Source of the DNA: Ectobius pallidus
Lineage: Eukaryota; Arthropoda; Insecta; Blattodea; Ectobiidae
Assembly (NCBI GenBank): GCA_964059195.1
Contig: CAXKWD010000007.1
Span: forward strand, 149,903,769-149,967,768
DNA length: 64,000 nucleotides
Direction of reading: 5' to 3'
In this document: positions 1 to 11,330 of the stretch, one piece after another
Numbering within the stretch: the stretch's first letter is position 1
Layout of the letters: every line of letters starts with the position of its first letter
Position numbers and translations under genes: made by a program
The notes under the pieces: model-generated
The model's database searches: none
What the model saw: only the letters and a program-made list of their open reading frames with translations
Told to the model about the DNA's origin: nothing

Positions 1-273
1 GCATCGCAGCTAAAATGAGTATAAATACAGCTGAAATAAAAAAAAAATCGTGCGAATTTTCCAAGTTTTCAAAACTTGTTGAAACTACTAACAGCAGTAG
101 TAATATATCGTGTCAATTGTCCAAGATTTTAAAACTTTCAGTATAACATTTTTAAATTCAGTAAATTTTTAATTTAAAAATACGAGTGTATAACATAAAC
201 GTTCTTCGTAATCCTTAGATGGTAAAAAAATCTGTAGTTTCAGGTGATCCTGGTCGCTTACCCTTCCATAAGA
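1..273. other. AT-rich stretch, nothing recognised
   Basis: No repeat family seen elsewhere in the window, no RNA gene and no convincing reading frame is visible here. The retrotransposon similarity starts just after it. Confidence 0.5.
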
Positions 274-689
274 AGTGTTCGAAAATAGGGTGCTTAGGAA
301 AATATTTGGACATATGAGAGATGAAAATGGGAACTGGAGAAAATTGCATTACGGCAAGCTTCATAACCTGTACTCGTCACCGGATGTGGTAAGGGTAATT
401 AAATCACGGAGGATGAAATGGGCTGGACATGTTGCGCGCATGGGGGAGGAAATACATATCTCAAAAGTATTGACTGGGAGACCGGAAGGGAAAAGACCAC
501 CTGGAAGACCTAGAAAAATATTAGGATAGATTTAAGGGAAGTAGGAGTTGCGAGGGATGTTTGGATAGAGTTAGCAGAGAATAGGGTTGAATGGCTGGCT
601 CAGATATGCGCGGCAATGAACTTTTGGGTTCCATAAAATAGATAATATTCCTTTAGCTTGCCATTGAGTAAATAAGTAAGTAAGTTTCA
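274..689 (+). mobile_element. Non-LTR retrotransposon 3' end, family A, copy 1 (dead)
   Basis: The open frame from 275 to 529 reads as the C-terminal part of a LINE-type polyprotein, downstream of the reverse transcriptase fingers and palm. Key pieces are FENRVLRKIFG, the RRMKWAGHVARMG motif and GRPEGKRPPGRPRK. Two paralogues lie at 27222 and 39236. Compared with the 27222 copy, about 16 bases are missing just after the GRPRK codons, which throws the frame into a stop at 529, although sequence similarity continues to the 3' end. The end is a short run of AAGT units (about 665-687), shared by all three copies and probably the family's retrotransposition tail. No catalytic RT or endonuclease region is present, so this is a strongly 5'-truncated insertion. 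Family identification is from memory of insect LINE tails; the clade is not determined. Confidence 0.8.
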
Positions 690-1310
690 GATAATCCTTC
701 AAATGGGGGTGTAGCTAGGGTCTATCCTTAATTTCTCAGTTTATCGTTTTACTTGAGTTGCATTTCGGTACAAATGTATGCCATCTTCGGTCCACTTTAA
801 TCAAACAAAAAGGAAGATAATTACTAATATATTAGGCTACATTTTACACAATAGGTAATTTGTGAACAATAAATTCATGTGATTGTCCTCGGTGGATTCA
901 TGTGATTGTCCTGAGCCTGTGTAATAACCTTGTGTTTCTGTGGTGATTTTTAAGGACAGACTAGGTGGTATTTGGTGGTCGGCAAAGTTGAGAATCTCTG
1001 GGGAATCTCTCCCGAAATTGAATACTTTAAACTCTGGCTACCAAGTTAACAAACTTGCTGCATTATTAGCAACGTTTCCTACAGTCTAAAGCGTCTTCAT
1101 CCGTGATTTTATTAGAGTTACAAAGCTCTCTGGGACTGGGGTATGTTGAAGTAATAAAAACTTATCTGCAAAGAAAAAAGTTTAAAAAAATCCTACACTT
1201 TGAGTTAAAACAGATGGAGGTAGTTTGAAAACGTTAAAAAAACACAAACGAGAAACACATAGACCTATTTCATAGGCACGATTACTGACAACTATGACCA
1301 CTAAGATATA
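690..1310. other. No gene seen; one short tandem duplication
   Basis: The only structure noticed is a roughly 23-bp unit containing TTCATGTGATTGTCCT, repeated head to tail at about 875-915. The rest shows no family match within the window and no coding signal. Confidence 0.45.
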
Positions 1311-1318
1311 ATTATGAG

Positions 1319-2466
1319 TAGGGACCGGATTTTTAGGTTTTTAAAAACACTGTTTTAGGTTTTCCATTAGGTGAAATAGTTTTTTTTAGGTTTTTTGTCC
1401 AAAATATCGTTTTCGGGTAGAATAATTGGTTTAATGAATTTGAATGTGCTACATAGGATTGAATACATTATATGTGTGAAGTTTAACTTAACAAAACTGA
1501 CTGAAATTTGTGTAAACTTGCTTTAAGACAATTGAAGAAAGAAAGCATAAACAATCAACAGAAGCCGTGAAAATAAGATTGCCTCACATTTCCTGGTTAC
1601 AGTATATCACTAAATATCTTTCAAGATTCTCAACTGTGAAGTTCTTCCTGTTATCTCTTAGTTAATAGTTAATACTGTATCTAGACACTACCCTTCTCAG
1701 GATTCGAATCCGATGCTTCTAATTTAGTGAGTAAAATACTTTATGGTGGGATGTGGATAACGTGAAACTGATTTTCCTTTTTTCGGTTGTTACGCATGCT
1801 AACCGCACAACAGATCAACTAGGGACGAAAACTTCCCCTTTTCTAGGAAGGTAAATAATACGTGTTTTTGGCAGGCTTGACAAAATATTACTTTGCCATC
1901 TGTAGTGAAATTCACAGATCGTCGCCAATCCACTGCCGTAATAAATTCGATTTCATTTGTTTCGGCATAATTGACACGTCTTCTTAAAACTCACAGTGTG
2001 ACCACTCAGTATGAATAACAGGGAAGTACTAAAATCAAACAAAAAACGAGCGCTTTAAAACACAGAAATCTATATCCTTGTTTATACACGGCAACAATGA
2101 TTGTTCGTACGAATATTTTAAAAGGAATACGGAGGTACTCTTTTCCTCTCTTGATACTGTCCAAACTAGACGGCAATGGGTTGAATGAAACGCTGGTGGT
2201 ATTAATTTTTACCCGACAAAAATTATTCTCTTCCCACAAAATATCGAATTCTCAACTGGCAAACAAAAAAGGAGCCTAAATTAGTTATTTTAGGTTTTAT
2301 ATCCCGTTTAGGTATATTTAGGTTTTTATACCCCATTTAGGTATTTTTAGGTGCCACAGAATTAATGTGGGTGAATCCTATGGACATGATTCGAAAAAGT
2401 GTATGAGCGCTTTTTGTTTTGGAAGTAAGGAAAAAAATAGGTAAAAACCTAAGAATCCGGTCCCTA
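1319..2466. mobile_element. Non-autonomous hAT-like element, 8-bp target duplication
   Basis: The two ends are inverted repeats: TAGGGACCGGATTTTTAGG on the left, and on the right the reverse complement of TAGGGACCGGATTCTTAGG. They are flanked by a perfect direct duplication ATTATGAG (1311-1318 and 2467-2474). An 8-bp duplication with TAGGG-type termini is typical of hAT transposons. TTAGGTTTT and TTAGGTA motifs repeat near both ends (about 1335-1400 and 2280-2350), as expected for transposase-binding subterminal repeats. No transposase reading frame is visible in the 1148 bp, so it would need a transposase supplied in trans. Confidence 0.85.
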
Positions 2467-2541
2467 ATTATGAGCATTCATGATCCAGAGATTGTTGTCT
2501 CTGTTGGACATTACATGAGAATATTATAGGAGAAAAATTCC

Positions 2542-2613
2542 TCCGACACTGGGACTTGAACCCAGGACCTTTGGCTATTCGCGCCAATGCTCTACCAACT
2601 GAGCTAAGTCGGA
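2542..2613 (-). tRNA. tRNA-like gene, left arm of an inverted pair (likely pseudo)
   Basis: On the minus strand these 72 bases fold as a cloverleaf with a 7-bp acceptor stem (one poor pair), a D arm, an anticodon stem TTGGC/GCCAA and a T arm CTGGG/CCCAG. The internal promoters are perfect: A box TAGCTCAGTTGG and B box GGTTCAAGTCC. The 7-base anticodon loop is GCGAATA, so position 34-36 is GAA (formally Phe), but position 33 is C instead of the near-universal T. That argues for a tRNA-derived repeat over a working tRNA. A TTTTT tract, a normal Pol III stop, begins 5 bases beyond the 3' end. The same module recurs at 2663, 6471 and 15327. Confidence 0.6.
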
Positions 2614-2662
2614 GTTCAATTCACAACGCCAGATGAAACCTCTCTCCTATGACTGATTGCCA

Positions 2663-2734
2663 TCCGGCTTAGCTCAGTTGGTAGAGCATTGGCGCGAATA
2701 GCCATATGTCCTGGGTTCAAGTCTCAGTGTCGGA
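2663..2734 (+). tRNA. tRNA-like gene, right arm of an inverted pair (likely pseudo)
   Basis: This is nearly the mirror image of the copy at 2542-2613, separated from it by about 50 bases, so the two 5' ends face each other. The A box TAGCTCAGTTGG and the anticodon stem-loop are intact. The variable region and T stem carry small changes: ATGTC replaces AGGTC, and the 3' T-stem strand reads CTCAG in place of CCCAG. A TTTTT run follows. The flanks (about 2519-2541 and 2735-2758) are also inverted copies of each other, so the whole block of about 240 bp is one large palindrome. Confidence 0.6.
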
Positions 2735-2759
2735 GGAATTTTTCTCCTATAATAATCTT

Positions 2760-3480
2760 ATGACCACTAATTTACAATAGATTAGATTAAATTAGATTTA
2801 TTAGTTGCTTTTCATATTGAATGTGTAGCATTGTTTAAATTCAGCTTTATTTTACTCTTTGAGCATCAAGGGCCAAATCAGGAGTTCAAGTTTTGTGTTT
2901 ATACAGTAGGCCATGGAACTATTCATGTGCAACTGCTTTCTATTGTTGATGTGTGTAGTGATGATTACAGGATTTTGATGACCTATAAATTGCAAAAAAT
3001 AAATTCCTATAAAGAAGGAATTTATTACCTAAAAATTTATTAAAAATGCCCTGGATTTATAAAAAATAATCAAAATTAAATCTTATAGGCTATATTCTAT
3101 TTTACTTAATACAAATAAAGGATATAAACCTTTATTTATTAAAATTATAGAATGATAATTTTAGATAATTGCGTTATTGAATTCATGTACCAATACAAGT
3201 ACAATTCAGTTTTATTATTTTATTTTGTATGATTTTAGTAAATGCTGTACATTAATTACTTAACCTTGAAAAATATTTGTTAGTTACCGGTAGTTCTTTT
3301 GTAATGGGTTTCTTGTTTTACTTTGAATTGCAGTAGACAATTAAAGCTTAATGCAAGTTTTAGCCTTCCGAAACTATATGGAAGGAGTGTCTGGGCGTAT
3401 ATAGAAGAAAATATAAAAATATGTACATAAATGTATTTTAATGACAAAAATGAATAGTGAAAATACCAAAGGAAACCAAT
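2760..3480. other. AT-rich stretch, nothing recognised
   Basis: The sequence is very AT-rich with small reading frames only (for example 2831-3043), which have no recognisable motif. No match to other repeats in the window was found. Confidence 0.45.
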
Positions 3481-3483
3481 ATA

Positions 3484-3525
3484 TTATTTATGATGATGAT
3501 TATTATTATTATTAATTTATTATTA

Positions 3526-3570
<45 letters not shown>
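3484..3570. repeat. (TTA)n / (ATT)n microsatellite
   Basis: About 25 near-perfect TTA units interrupted by a few substitutions. It directly abuts the 5' end of the family K element. Confidence 0.9.
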
Positions 3571-4377
3571 GCTACTAGCAGGTACCAGCAGCTTCGCCCG
3601 CGATAATTATTACAAAAATTGAAAATTATGAGCATAATAGTTAAATCATTATATTTATTAATACCTAAATCACGTGGACTACATACCACGACTAGATAGC
3701 GCCGCCAGGTAAAAACTACCTCAGATTCGAGGTCCCTGGCCCAGAAAACTCCTGAATAGTGAGTTTCGTCCAAATCGAACAATGTTTGTCCATTTAGGCC
3801 TATATTCTTTATGAATCATGCATAAACTAAACCAATAATAATTATAAAGAAACAGCTAAAAATTAGGCTTTAGAGTGCATTCCACGATTAGAAAGCGCCG
3901 CCGGGGAAAAACTACCTCATATTCGAGTTCTCTGGCTCAGAAAACCCCTGCATAATGACTTCCATCCAAAGTGATCAATGTTTGTCAATTTAAGCCTGTA
4001 TTCATTACCTCTATTCCGACTATGTTGAAAATTTCAGATGTTTGCGGGTCATGGTATTATATACAAACGAATCGACCAGAGCGGGCTTACAAAATGAAGC
4101 GATTCTTTTATTTTCAAATCATGACAAAAGAAGGCAAAGCCATCTGCAATTGAATAATGTATTACTGAAAACTGATGCTTCGAAAGCGCAAAAAAAGCAC
4201 GTTTTCTGCCCGTTTTTCACTCATAACTGGCGAACAAAAGCGAAAATTAAAAAACCGGCTTCGAGGTGCATTCGCCCACCCTTCAGTCCATATATGTTTA
4301 AAATTTCAGATCTCGGCGTTCAGTACATTTCGCTGGGCATCACGGACAGACCGACAGACAGAAAGACAAACACTTCC

Positions 4378-4412
<35 letters not shown>
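3571..4412 (+). repeat. Repeat family K, copy 1, with an internal duplication
   Basis: The 5' end carries AGCAGCTTCGCCCGCGATAA. The 3' end carries a CGGACAGACCGACAGACAG tract and then a (TTA)n run. Related copies are at 53950, 54299, 55040 and 63530. A segment of roughly 130 bp starting at CCACGA.TAGA.AGCGCCGCC is present twice, at about 3686 and 3880. Reading frames here (for example 4042-4449) translate the repeat and its microsatellite and are not genes. The class is unresolved: no clear inverted repeats, no RT and no Pol III boxes. Confidence 0.7.
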
Positions 4413-4414
<2 letters not shown>

Positions 4415-5007
4415 GAACAAGATTGAGTTTCTGCAGAAAATTAAACTAAAATTCACCAAAAATTGAAAAATGAATAAAAATTCTCTAGAGATAAAAATTT
4501 AAAATAATCTACTATCAAGCATGTCTAAAACGGCTTCATTTAACATAAAATATGAAAATACGATAGCAGCTACGGTATGTTTATGCATTACTACTGAAAA
4601 TATGCAATTTAATCGAAATCCTAGCCTTATTGGTTTTCAACAGAAATCAAAGCCTTCTACAACGATTTCATGAGGAAAGAACGTTGAGAGAAAAACAAAA
4701 CACTATCTGGGTTACGAAGCAAGAATTTTTTCGTAGTGAATGGAAACAGGCTGACAGGAGATGTGTTTATTTATGCGGGAAGTTTTTGTTTCGTATTTCC
4801 TTTGTTTGGTTTATTTGTTGACCGCAGGTGGGAGTGGGGTTAGTAATCAATCGTCATAATTATCTTTCCATCTGTGCAGTGTATTATAGCAGGTCGATCT
4901 GATGTAGCTGTTATCACTTCAATTAACAATCTTTTCTTTATTAAGAGGGTTGGATTTTTAATAGTGGCAACATATCTATGAAATGAAGGTGAAGTTCAAA
5001 TCGATTT
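4413..5007. other. No gene or known repeat seen
   Basis: AT-rich, with no recognisable family match. A 63-codon frame at 4630 has no family features. Confidence 0.4.
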
Positions 5008-5690
5008 TTAGGTAGATTTCGAAGAAAAATCTACCTATTGCAATGGATACCATGTCATGATTTTCGAAAAATTCTTTCATATCTTTACGTTTCATGCTCC
5101 CCTGAGTACGAAACCACCGCCCGTTAAAAAAAAAAATTGTGATATATATATCTTTACACGCTAGCGGCCGTAATTTTGAAGATATTTGAACCAAATTTTA
5201 ATATGTTATTTCTAGGCCCAATAGTTCGGACAAGTTCGTTAATGAGCAAAATTGGCCCAAGGGGGTGGTCGGGGGAGGGGGTTGAAATTTTAAAACATTT
5301 TAATCTCGGCCCCTATGAAGTATAGAGGGAAATTTTGTTTGAATAAATTAGAGTACTCCCTATGGAGTTCACAGTGACACCAATAATTCGGGGTTTTGGG
5401 GGTACGAGTGGGGGTGGGGGGATAGAAATTCGAAATTTTTGAAACCACATCTTGTGGGGTATCATTGAAAAGCTCTTGATGAGTACTCTACAAATCAATA
5501 GCTATTTTCTCAATAGCTCTCATTTAAGGCGAGATTTGAATGTTTGAAAAAGTGCTCTTTCCTCTTTTTTGCAATTATTATTGCGGGTTTGTCAAGCCAA
5601 GGCTAAAGAAGAAGAGTGCTACGCAGCGACAGTAAATTACACCAAAAGCACTTTGAAATCTACCTCAGCCTGTAGGCTTGCCTAAAGGGA
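5008..5690 (+). repeat. Repeat family L, copy 1
   Basis: About 680 bp, nearly identical to 59743-60465 in the same orientation. The left end folds on itself (AGGTAGATTT ... AAATCTACCT). The right end contains AGCCTGTAGGCT followed by GCTTGCCTAAAGGGA. Both ends share TTTAGG and AGGTAGATTTC.AAG as inverted sequence, which suggests a DNA transposon with hairpin termini. The interior includes G-rich tracts (about 5250-5285 and 5390-5420). No reading frame of note. Confidence 0.75.
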
Positions 5691-5889
5691 TTTTTTTTAT
5701 CAAGCATACTTTAGAGGAAATAGGAGCCTTCTATCACTACGAATGCCTTTACAGTAACCAGAAGACATTGAGTTGGCTCTATCAACCGGTCGACCACACT
5801 GTTCGAAGTATTTTTAGTTGGTCATGTCAGACAATTTCACAGTAGCCTACCTGTTTCAGAGATATTTTATTGTGGAATATTAAGATTCT

Positions 5890-6205
5890 GTCCGCCGGCG
5901 TGGTCTTGTGGTTAGCATCGCTGACTACAGATCCGTCGGTCCGGGTTCGATTCCCGGTACCTCCTCGGATTTTTCTGAGGTAGGAGGTCTGGTAGGGGTG
6001 CACTCAGCCTCGTGATTCCAAATTGAGGAGCTACTTGATAGAGAAGTAGCGACTCCGGTCAAGAAAACCACCATTAACGGCCGTGGGTGTCGGCATGCTG
6101 ACCACATGCCCCCCAATCCTGCCATCTACCTACGGGAGATGACGCAGCGGTCGGGTAGTAGGCCAAGTCCCTCCAGGGATGTAGCGCCACGGAGTTTAGT
6201 TTAGT
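5890..6205 (+). mobile_element. SINE1, full-length, with target duplication
   Basis: This is a tRNA-headed SINE. The head runs GGCGTGGTCTTGTGGTTAGC through the B box GGTTCGATTCC. A conserved body follows, and the 3' end is TAGCGCCACGGAG and a TTTAG-repeat tail. It is flanked by a 13-bp duplication with one mismatch, ATATTAAGATTCT (5877-5889) and ATATTAAAATTCT (6206-6218). Other copies in the window: 16598, 37911, 56590, 58209, with fragments at 23787 and 37300. The intact Pol III boxes and duplication indicate a fairly young insertion. Confidence 0.9.
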
Positions 6206-6380
6206 ATATTAAAATTCTCAAAATATTTCAGATTTTCGCGTATACACTCTTTGCTCAAATAGAGTTCTTTAGGTACTGACAGGTAATAAATTTTGTCAAA
6301 GGTATGATTTACTTAGAAAAAGAAAATTTATTGACTGGTGTGTACATCCACTCAAAATATCCATCCTCTGCCATTGGTTA

Positions 6381-6421
6381 TTGTTGTTGTTGTTGTTGTT
6401 GTTATTATTATTATTATTATT
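6381..6421. repeat. (TTG)n(TTA)n microsatellite
   Basis: A run of TTG triplets passing into ATT triplets. Confidence 0.9.
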
Positions 6422-6447
6422 TCACGGTAAAACATTCAACATAATGA

Positions 6448-6736
6448 GAATATTATAGGAGAAAAATTCCTCCGGCACTGGGACTTGAACCCAGGACCTT
6501 TGGCTATTCGCGCCAATGCTCTACCAACTGAGCTAAGCCGGAGCTCAATTCACAGCGCCAGATGGAACTTCTCTCCTATGACTGATTGCCCTAATGGTCC
6601 ACCTCACAGACAGACAAGTTATGTCATATGCAGTACTGTGAGGCACACTAAGTAGTGATTTTTGTGACCGGGCTCCCACTGTTATTGTACAGTTAACATT
6701 TAAGATAAATATGTAAGCATTCATGCTTACATATTT
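6448..6736 (-). mobile_element. tRNA-bearing repeat with 14-bp target duplication
   Basis: The block is flanked by the perfect duplication ATTCAACATAATGA (6434-6447 and 6737-6750). It contains the tRNA-like gene at 6471-6542 and, 5' of it in minus orientation, about 150 bp shared with the copy at 15311 (up to GACCGGGCTCCCA). Near the right edge lies a 30-bp palindrome around ATGTAAGCAT, not seen in the other copy, so part of the block may be older. The TTTTT stop lies just after the tRNA module, so a Pol III transcript started from these boxes would not span the whole repeat. Confidence 0.65.
6471..6542 (-). tRNA. tRNA-like gene inside a repeat (likely pseudo)
   Basis: A 72-base cloverleaf with acceptor TCCGGC/GCCGGA, A box TAGCTCAGTTGG, B box GGTTCAAGTCC, and anticodon loop GCGAATA (formal GAA) with C at position 33. 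It is the best preserved of the four modules. A TTTTT terminator follows within 5 bases of the 3' end. Whether it is transcribed cannot be told from sequence. Confidence 0.6.
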
Positions 6737-6750
6737 ATTCAACATAATGA

Positions 6751-8960
6751 TCGGCCCTTATGCTTTCCGGTCTAGATACTTGTTAGTGTTATGAAAATGC
6801 AATAAATAAAATATAATTGTCTCTGTAATTTACCTTTTTTCTGTGCTAGCTTTTAAAACGTAGGCCTATATGCAAGAAAGTTTGTGCAACATATTTTGCA
6901 CCATTTGTTTTACAGGTCTTCTAATAGAAATTTCCCAATCCTCTCGGATTCCTCCTATCGCAAAGATTATTATTATGTAAAACTAGGCCTACTTTTAAAA
7001 CACTTCTTGAAACATAAATGAATGATAGAGCCATAAGTCATGGCAAATATTTTCTCTTTGAAAATGTGGGACCATATTAACGTTTTAAAAAATACAAATT
7101 AAAGGGAATAGAATGTATGTATAATGCAGATTATGGATACTAGATGTAGAACAGTAAAGGGAACGGACACCCATAAACATCCATGCGCGACTGCATCGTG
7201 CCACTCGAATGTATTGCGGTAGTCGGAAGCATGAAAACACACAGACCATCTCCTTGATCTCTTAAAGTTCGGTACAAATCGGTATTATTCACCAAAGCTG
7301 CCATCAGCTCCTTGTGGTTTTCTCTGACATTCCTTCCTCAGATAGTGATTATTGTGACGTTAAAAATGTTGTTTACGTCTTGTCATATCCATTCTACACG
7401 GTGGCTGACTCACAACTAAATTACCATCGCCTCTATTCGTATAACTATACATCACAATACTACTAAATTATGTGTACGTATACTAGATATGCCATACTCT
7501 TCCGTGAAATACATCTCATGGTTCCATTGCTTTACTTTGAGAAAAAAAAATAGTTGGTGTGACTTATGCTCCATCTCTCGTATTTTCACTGTAACAAAAG
7601 CCTGTTACAGCACGCACTGCGTTAAAAGTAAAGTTGTTAATGCTGAACAAACGTTAGGTTTCTTATCTTATGTAATTTTATCCACCTCGATAAAATATCG
7701 CGATAGAACATACCATAATTGCCGGCATTGACCTTCCGTTATCAATGGGTAAATAAGGGCTTTTTGGGGAGTAAGCAGTGATGTCTGCCTCTGGTTATGA
7801 GGGTTGCCTAGGAACGAGTCTTTCAATTATTTGAGCAGGTCGCTGGGGTTTTTGGATTATTCACTGCTGAGGGTTCCCTTCCTTTGAATGTTGCAGAGCA
7901 GGCATGCGCTCTTCCATGTCAACAAAGAAAATTTCCCCAAGAATGTGCAATTTAAAAATCAATGAACAGGTGGGGGAATCAGCTTGTACGAGCCCATATT
8001 CTGTCTGTATGGAGGGATTTTTTATTTTGTTTGGATGCAATATGTACCTTGTGCAGCATAGAGCCCTAACAAAAAAGTGATAGGCCTATAGGGCAAGCGA
8101 AAAATATGTTTTTTCACATTTGAGTGATCTCTTTCAAAATGAGACTGCTTTTTTTTTAACGTTTCAGGATGTTTTATGTTGAAATATTCTAAGACGCTAT
8201 TATGCAAAATATAAATTTACTATTGGACAATTACGTGATCTAAAATTTTGATTTGACATGTATAATACTCATCTTGCAGAAAAGCGCGAATTTATAAAAT
8301 AGTGTTATCAGTTTAGGAATTAAAAATCTTGTTAACACTAGTAATTGAAACTTATATCATAGTGAACTGTTTCAAGATTTGTTAAAAACTTTACTCATTA
8401 TGATGAATGGTTGCGTGTAACATTAGGATTGTTCCCAGAGCAAACTCATGACTGCTTGAGAATTTGCTTTACTGCGCATGTCCAATCTATGACTTATCCC
8501 GTGATTTTGCACTTTGGGAACGGTTTCAAAAATTTGGAATCGATAGTTTCTGCGTTTAATGGATATGAGATATCGTTCGATATTTACATGTACTGTAAAA
8601 AAGAATAAATAAATTTATAGGTTAATAATTTAACAATAAAGAGCACTCTTAATTAAATTCATGTAGTTTATGTTCTTTTGCCATTAATTATTAAGTTTGC
8701 CTCAGATGGTATGCCTAGGCTATTAATAATCAATTGCCTGAGTTTTAAGGCTAATTTCTTTGGTAATATTTATTCAAATTTACAAAAGAATCATGTTTTT
8801 TTTATTTTTTGATATCATAGAAAACTCACGAAATGAGTTCTATTGCAGAGCTGTTGGAGAAATTCATTTTCCAAAAGATAGCAGGTACAATTTTAGCTAA
8901 TCAGTGACATAATCTCGCTTAAATACCAACGGTCTTATTTCGAAGGTTAGGTAACCCTAA
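6751..8960. other. 2.2 kb with no recognised gene or repeat
   Basis: Three TAGGCCTA palindromes (6861, 6984, 8081) are present. No SINE head, inverted-repeat element, tRNA or coding domain was recognised. Short frames at 7489, 8022 and 8411 have no family features. Confidence 0.45.
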
Positions 8961-8961
8961 A

Positions 8962-9414
8962 TAGTATATTGCGATACAAGTGCCGTAAGTGGTGCATACG
9001 GATCGAGGAAAGAATTTGAAAAAACGAGGCGCTTGCGCCGAGTTTTTTCAATTTCCGAGATCCGTTATGCGCTTACGGCACGAGTATTGCATGCTATTTT
9101 TTACACGTTGATTATTTATATCAATTTAATTATATTAATTGAGATATTACCTGAAAATATTATGTATATACATTCTTGAAGATAAATGTTTATTTCAGAA
9201 AGTGATTCGCATGTGTTCGTTGTTATGGGAACCGAATATTTGTCCTGGGGGGCCTTGTCCATAAAGGCTTGTATTATGATGTGCCGTAAGTAAATTCTTC
9301 CCGCACGGAAACTCTTACCGCACATAGCAACAATATTGCGTGTGGGAATGTCAACTTACGATCCACGGCAACAACATTCGTAAGTACCACTAATTAGTTA
9401 AGTCGTGCAAAAAC
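8962..9414. mobile_element. Hairpin-headed miniature element, copy 1
   Basis: The left part (about 8980-9085) is a strong foldback: GTGCCGTAAG and ACGGATCGAGGAAA pair with TTTCCGAGATCCGT and CGCTTACGGCAC around a GAAAAAAC/GTTTTTTC inner stem. It is followed by about 330 bp ending in AAGTCGTGCAAAAA. Three more copies lie at 25307, 25764 and 52624. No target duplication was identified. Confidence 0.75.
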
Positions 9415-9828
9415 CAATTTTAAATCGATGCATTTTTTTTATTTCGATTTACTTTCGTGTATGGTTTGTCAATATGTCTGTCTGCCAGTAAATTCCTAGT
9501 GTATGACATGCATTTTAAGTTGGGTAACTTTTACTTCTTCACGATTTTACTTTTAGGCCTACTCGTAGTTATATTTCTAGAAACAAGCTGAGTTTATATA
9601 CGAAATCTATAGCTTATAAAATATTACAACCATAAATTTCTCCGTTTTTAGTGTCCTAAAGGAAATAAATTCATTTAGCAACATAGAAAAATACGCCTTT
9701 ACCGTTCACCGTCTGGGAGGGGGGACTTTAATAATGTTTTCATGTAATTACAGGAAAAGAAATCGTACTCATCAGATAAGAGTAGAGTATGTATTTCCAT
9801 TTAACATATTATACATGCAATATGCATC
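9415..9828. other. No gene or known repeat seen
   Basis: Contains one TAGGCCTA (9554-9561); otherwise nothing recognised. Confidence 0.4.
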
Positions 9829-9836
9829 GTCATTAT

Positions 9837-10598
9837 CAGGACCCGGATTCTAATGACGTGTCATCTTTTTATTGATGCTGCATAGACATTGCCAACTTGT
9901 AGATAAATCCTAATCATGACCTCTAGATTATAGAAATGCATTTTTATTAGGTCATTTTTTGTCATTTTATGCAATTTTATATTTTTAGGGCATTTATTTA
10001 AATTTTACATCATTATTTAGTCATTTTCATATCATTTTCTTCCTTATTTAGTCATTTTCATGTATCTACATTGAGTGTATTAACTTTTTTCGTCACTAGC
10101 GGTGCTGTCTTTGAAGTGTTGATTGTTTAATGCAAGAAGGAAAAATTCGGCGTTAAGTGTTGTCATGTCTCAGTCGGAAATGAGAATCAAAGAAATGCCA
10201 AAAATTTGTATTATACTACTATTGTTATTAGATTGAATGACACCAGAGTCTGCCACCTGCTTGGATTTGAGAGTGCAAACTACTGTTTACTCTCAATTAA
10301 ACAACAATAGTCTATAATCTAGCAGACTACAAGAGGAAATACCGAATTTTGACTCCCCAGTGCCTCAGTGCAAGTATAAATTTCCGTGAGAAATGAACAC
10401 AGCATTACAGTTATTTACAGTTTTTACAATAATGTATAAATTAGTCTATAACTTTGTGTGTACAATAATAATTTTTTATAAATAAAATATAAGTTTTTAG
10501 GTAATTTTTGTATAATTATTAAGTCATTTTCTTTAAAATATAGGGTCATTTTATAGGTCATTTTTCAAACATTTTAGGTCATCAGAATCCGGGCCTTG
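9837..10598 (-). mobile_element. hAT-like non-autonomous element, family C, copy 1
   Basis: Inverted ends CAGGACCCGGATTCTAATGA and, from the right, CAAGGCCCGGATTCTGATGA. The flanking 8-mers GTCATTAT (9829-9836) and ATCATTAT (10599-10606) differ at one base, which fits a hAT 8-bp duplication. GTCATTTT motifs repeat near both ends. Copies at 35215 and 44262 lie in the opposite orientation. No transposase frame. Confidence 0.85.
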
Positions 10599-10606
10599 AT
10601 CATTAT

Positions 10607-11316
10607 AAACTATATTTAGGGAAACTTTTAATTTTCTTCCATTATTGTCATGTAAGTATAATATAAGTCAATTGTTTAGAATGAATATAATCCCCTGATA
10701 TAGCACAGCTGAGGGTTGTGTTTTAGTGGGTTACTAGGTCTCGCCCTTTGCACCCTCTGAACATTCTGATTAGCTAATTGTCCTCACCAGTCCAGGTGAT
10801 AATGAGCCATCAACACTACTGAATCCGAATGGCAGGATTTCCTTAAGAAACTTCACGTTTTAGTCTGATTAGCAAAGTACAGCCATGGACATAAGTATGT
10901 AAGCAACCATGTGTGTATTTCTGTTTAAGCACTATTAAATGAACAAGCGCACTCTTCTTGGCCGTTTTTCACAGTTCAAATTTTTGTAATTTTTGGAGTA
11001 GGAATCTTCTACAGTAATAATGAAGAACATTGTGAATTTTTCACAATAGACTATGTTGTAACACCACAAAATAAAATTTTCCAAGGCACATAGTGTTTAG
11101 AATATTGTAATCAGTTTAAAATATAATACTTCAAAATAAATATGGACTGTTGTTTAAAAATAATATCTTGGAAACCAATTAAGTGACAGAAAATTACTTT
11201 ATTAAAATAGCTTGAAGAAGTTTCAAGTTGGTATATCACGTTTAGAAAAGTGCGCCTGAAAATTTGAAAATTATTATGGGGAGATATGATAGATTTACTC
11301 AGTTAATGTTCTATGA
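10607..11316. other. No gene or known repeat seen
   Basis: AT-rich; nothing recognised. Confidence 0.4.
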
Positions 11317-11330
11317 TTATATTATAGGTA

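Larger units (their letters stand above)
2519..2758. repeat. Palindromic repeat made of two head-to-head tRNA-like modules
   Basis: Both outer ends carry inverted copies of a TATTATAGGAGAAAAATTCC segment running into the tRNA-like sequences. The related single-arm repeats at 6448 and 15311 continue at this centre into a different 130-150 bp tail, so here a second arm has replaced that tail. The origin could be a tail-to-tail insertion or an inversion duplication. Confidence 0.65.

Noticed and set aside
2542..2613. Functional tRNA-Phe gene
   Set aside because: C at position 33 and multiple copies embedded in repeats point to a tRNA-derived repeat.
3438..3782. Poly-asparagine protein
   Set aside because: It is the (TTA)n microsatellite read in reverse.
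4042..4449. 135-codon frame
   Set aside because: It runs through repeat family K and into the (TTA)n tract (poly-Y/I), with no protein features.
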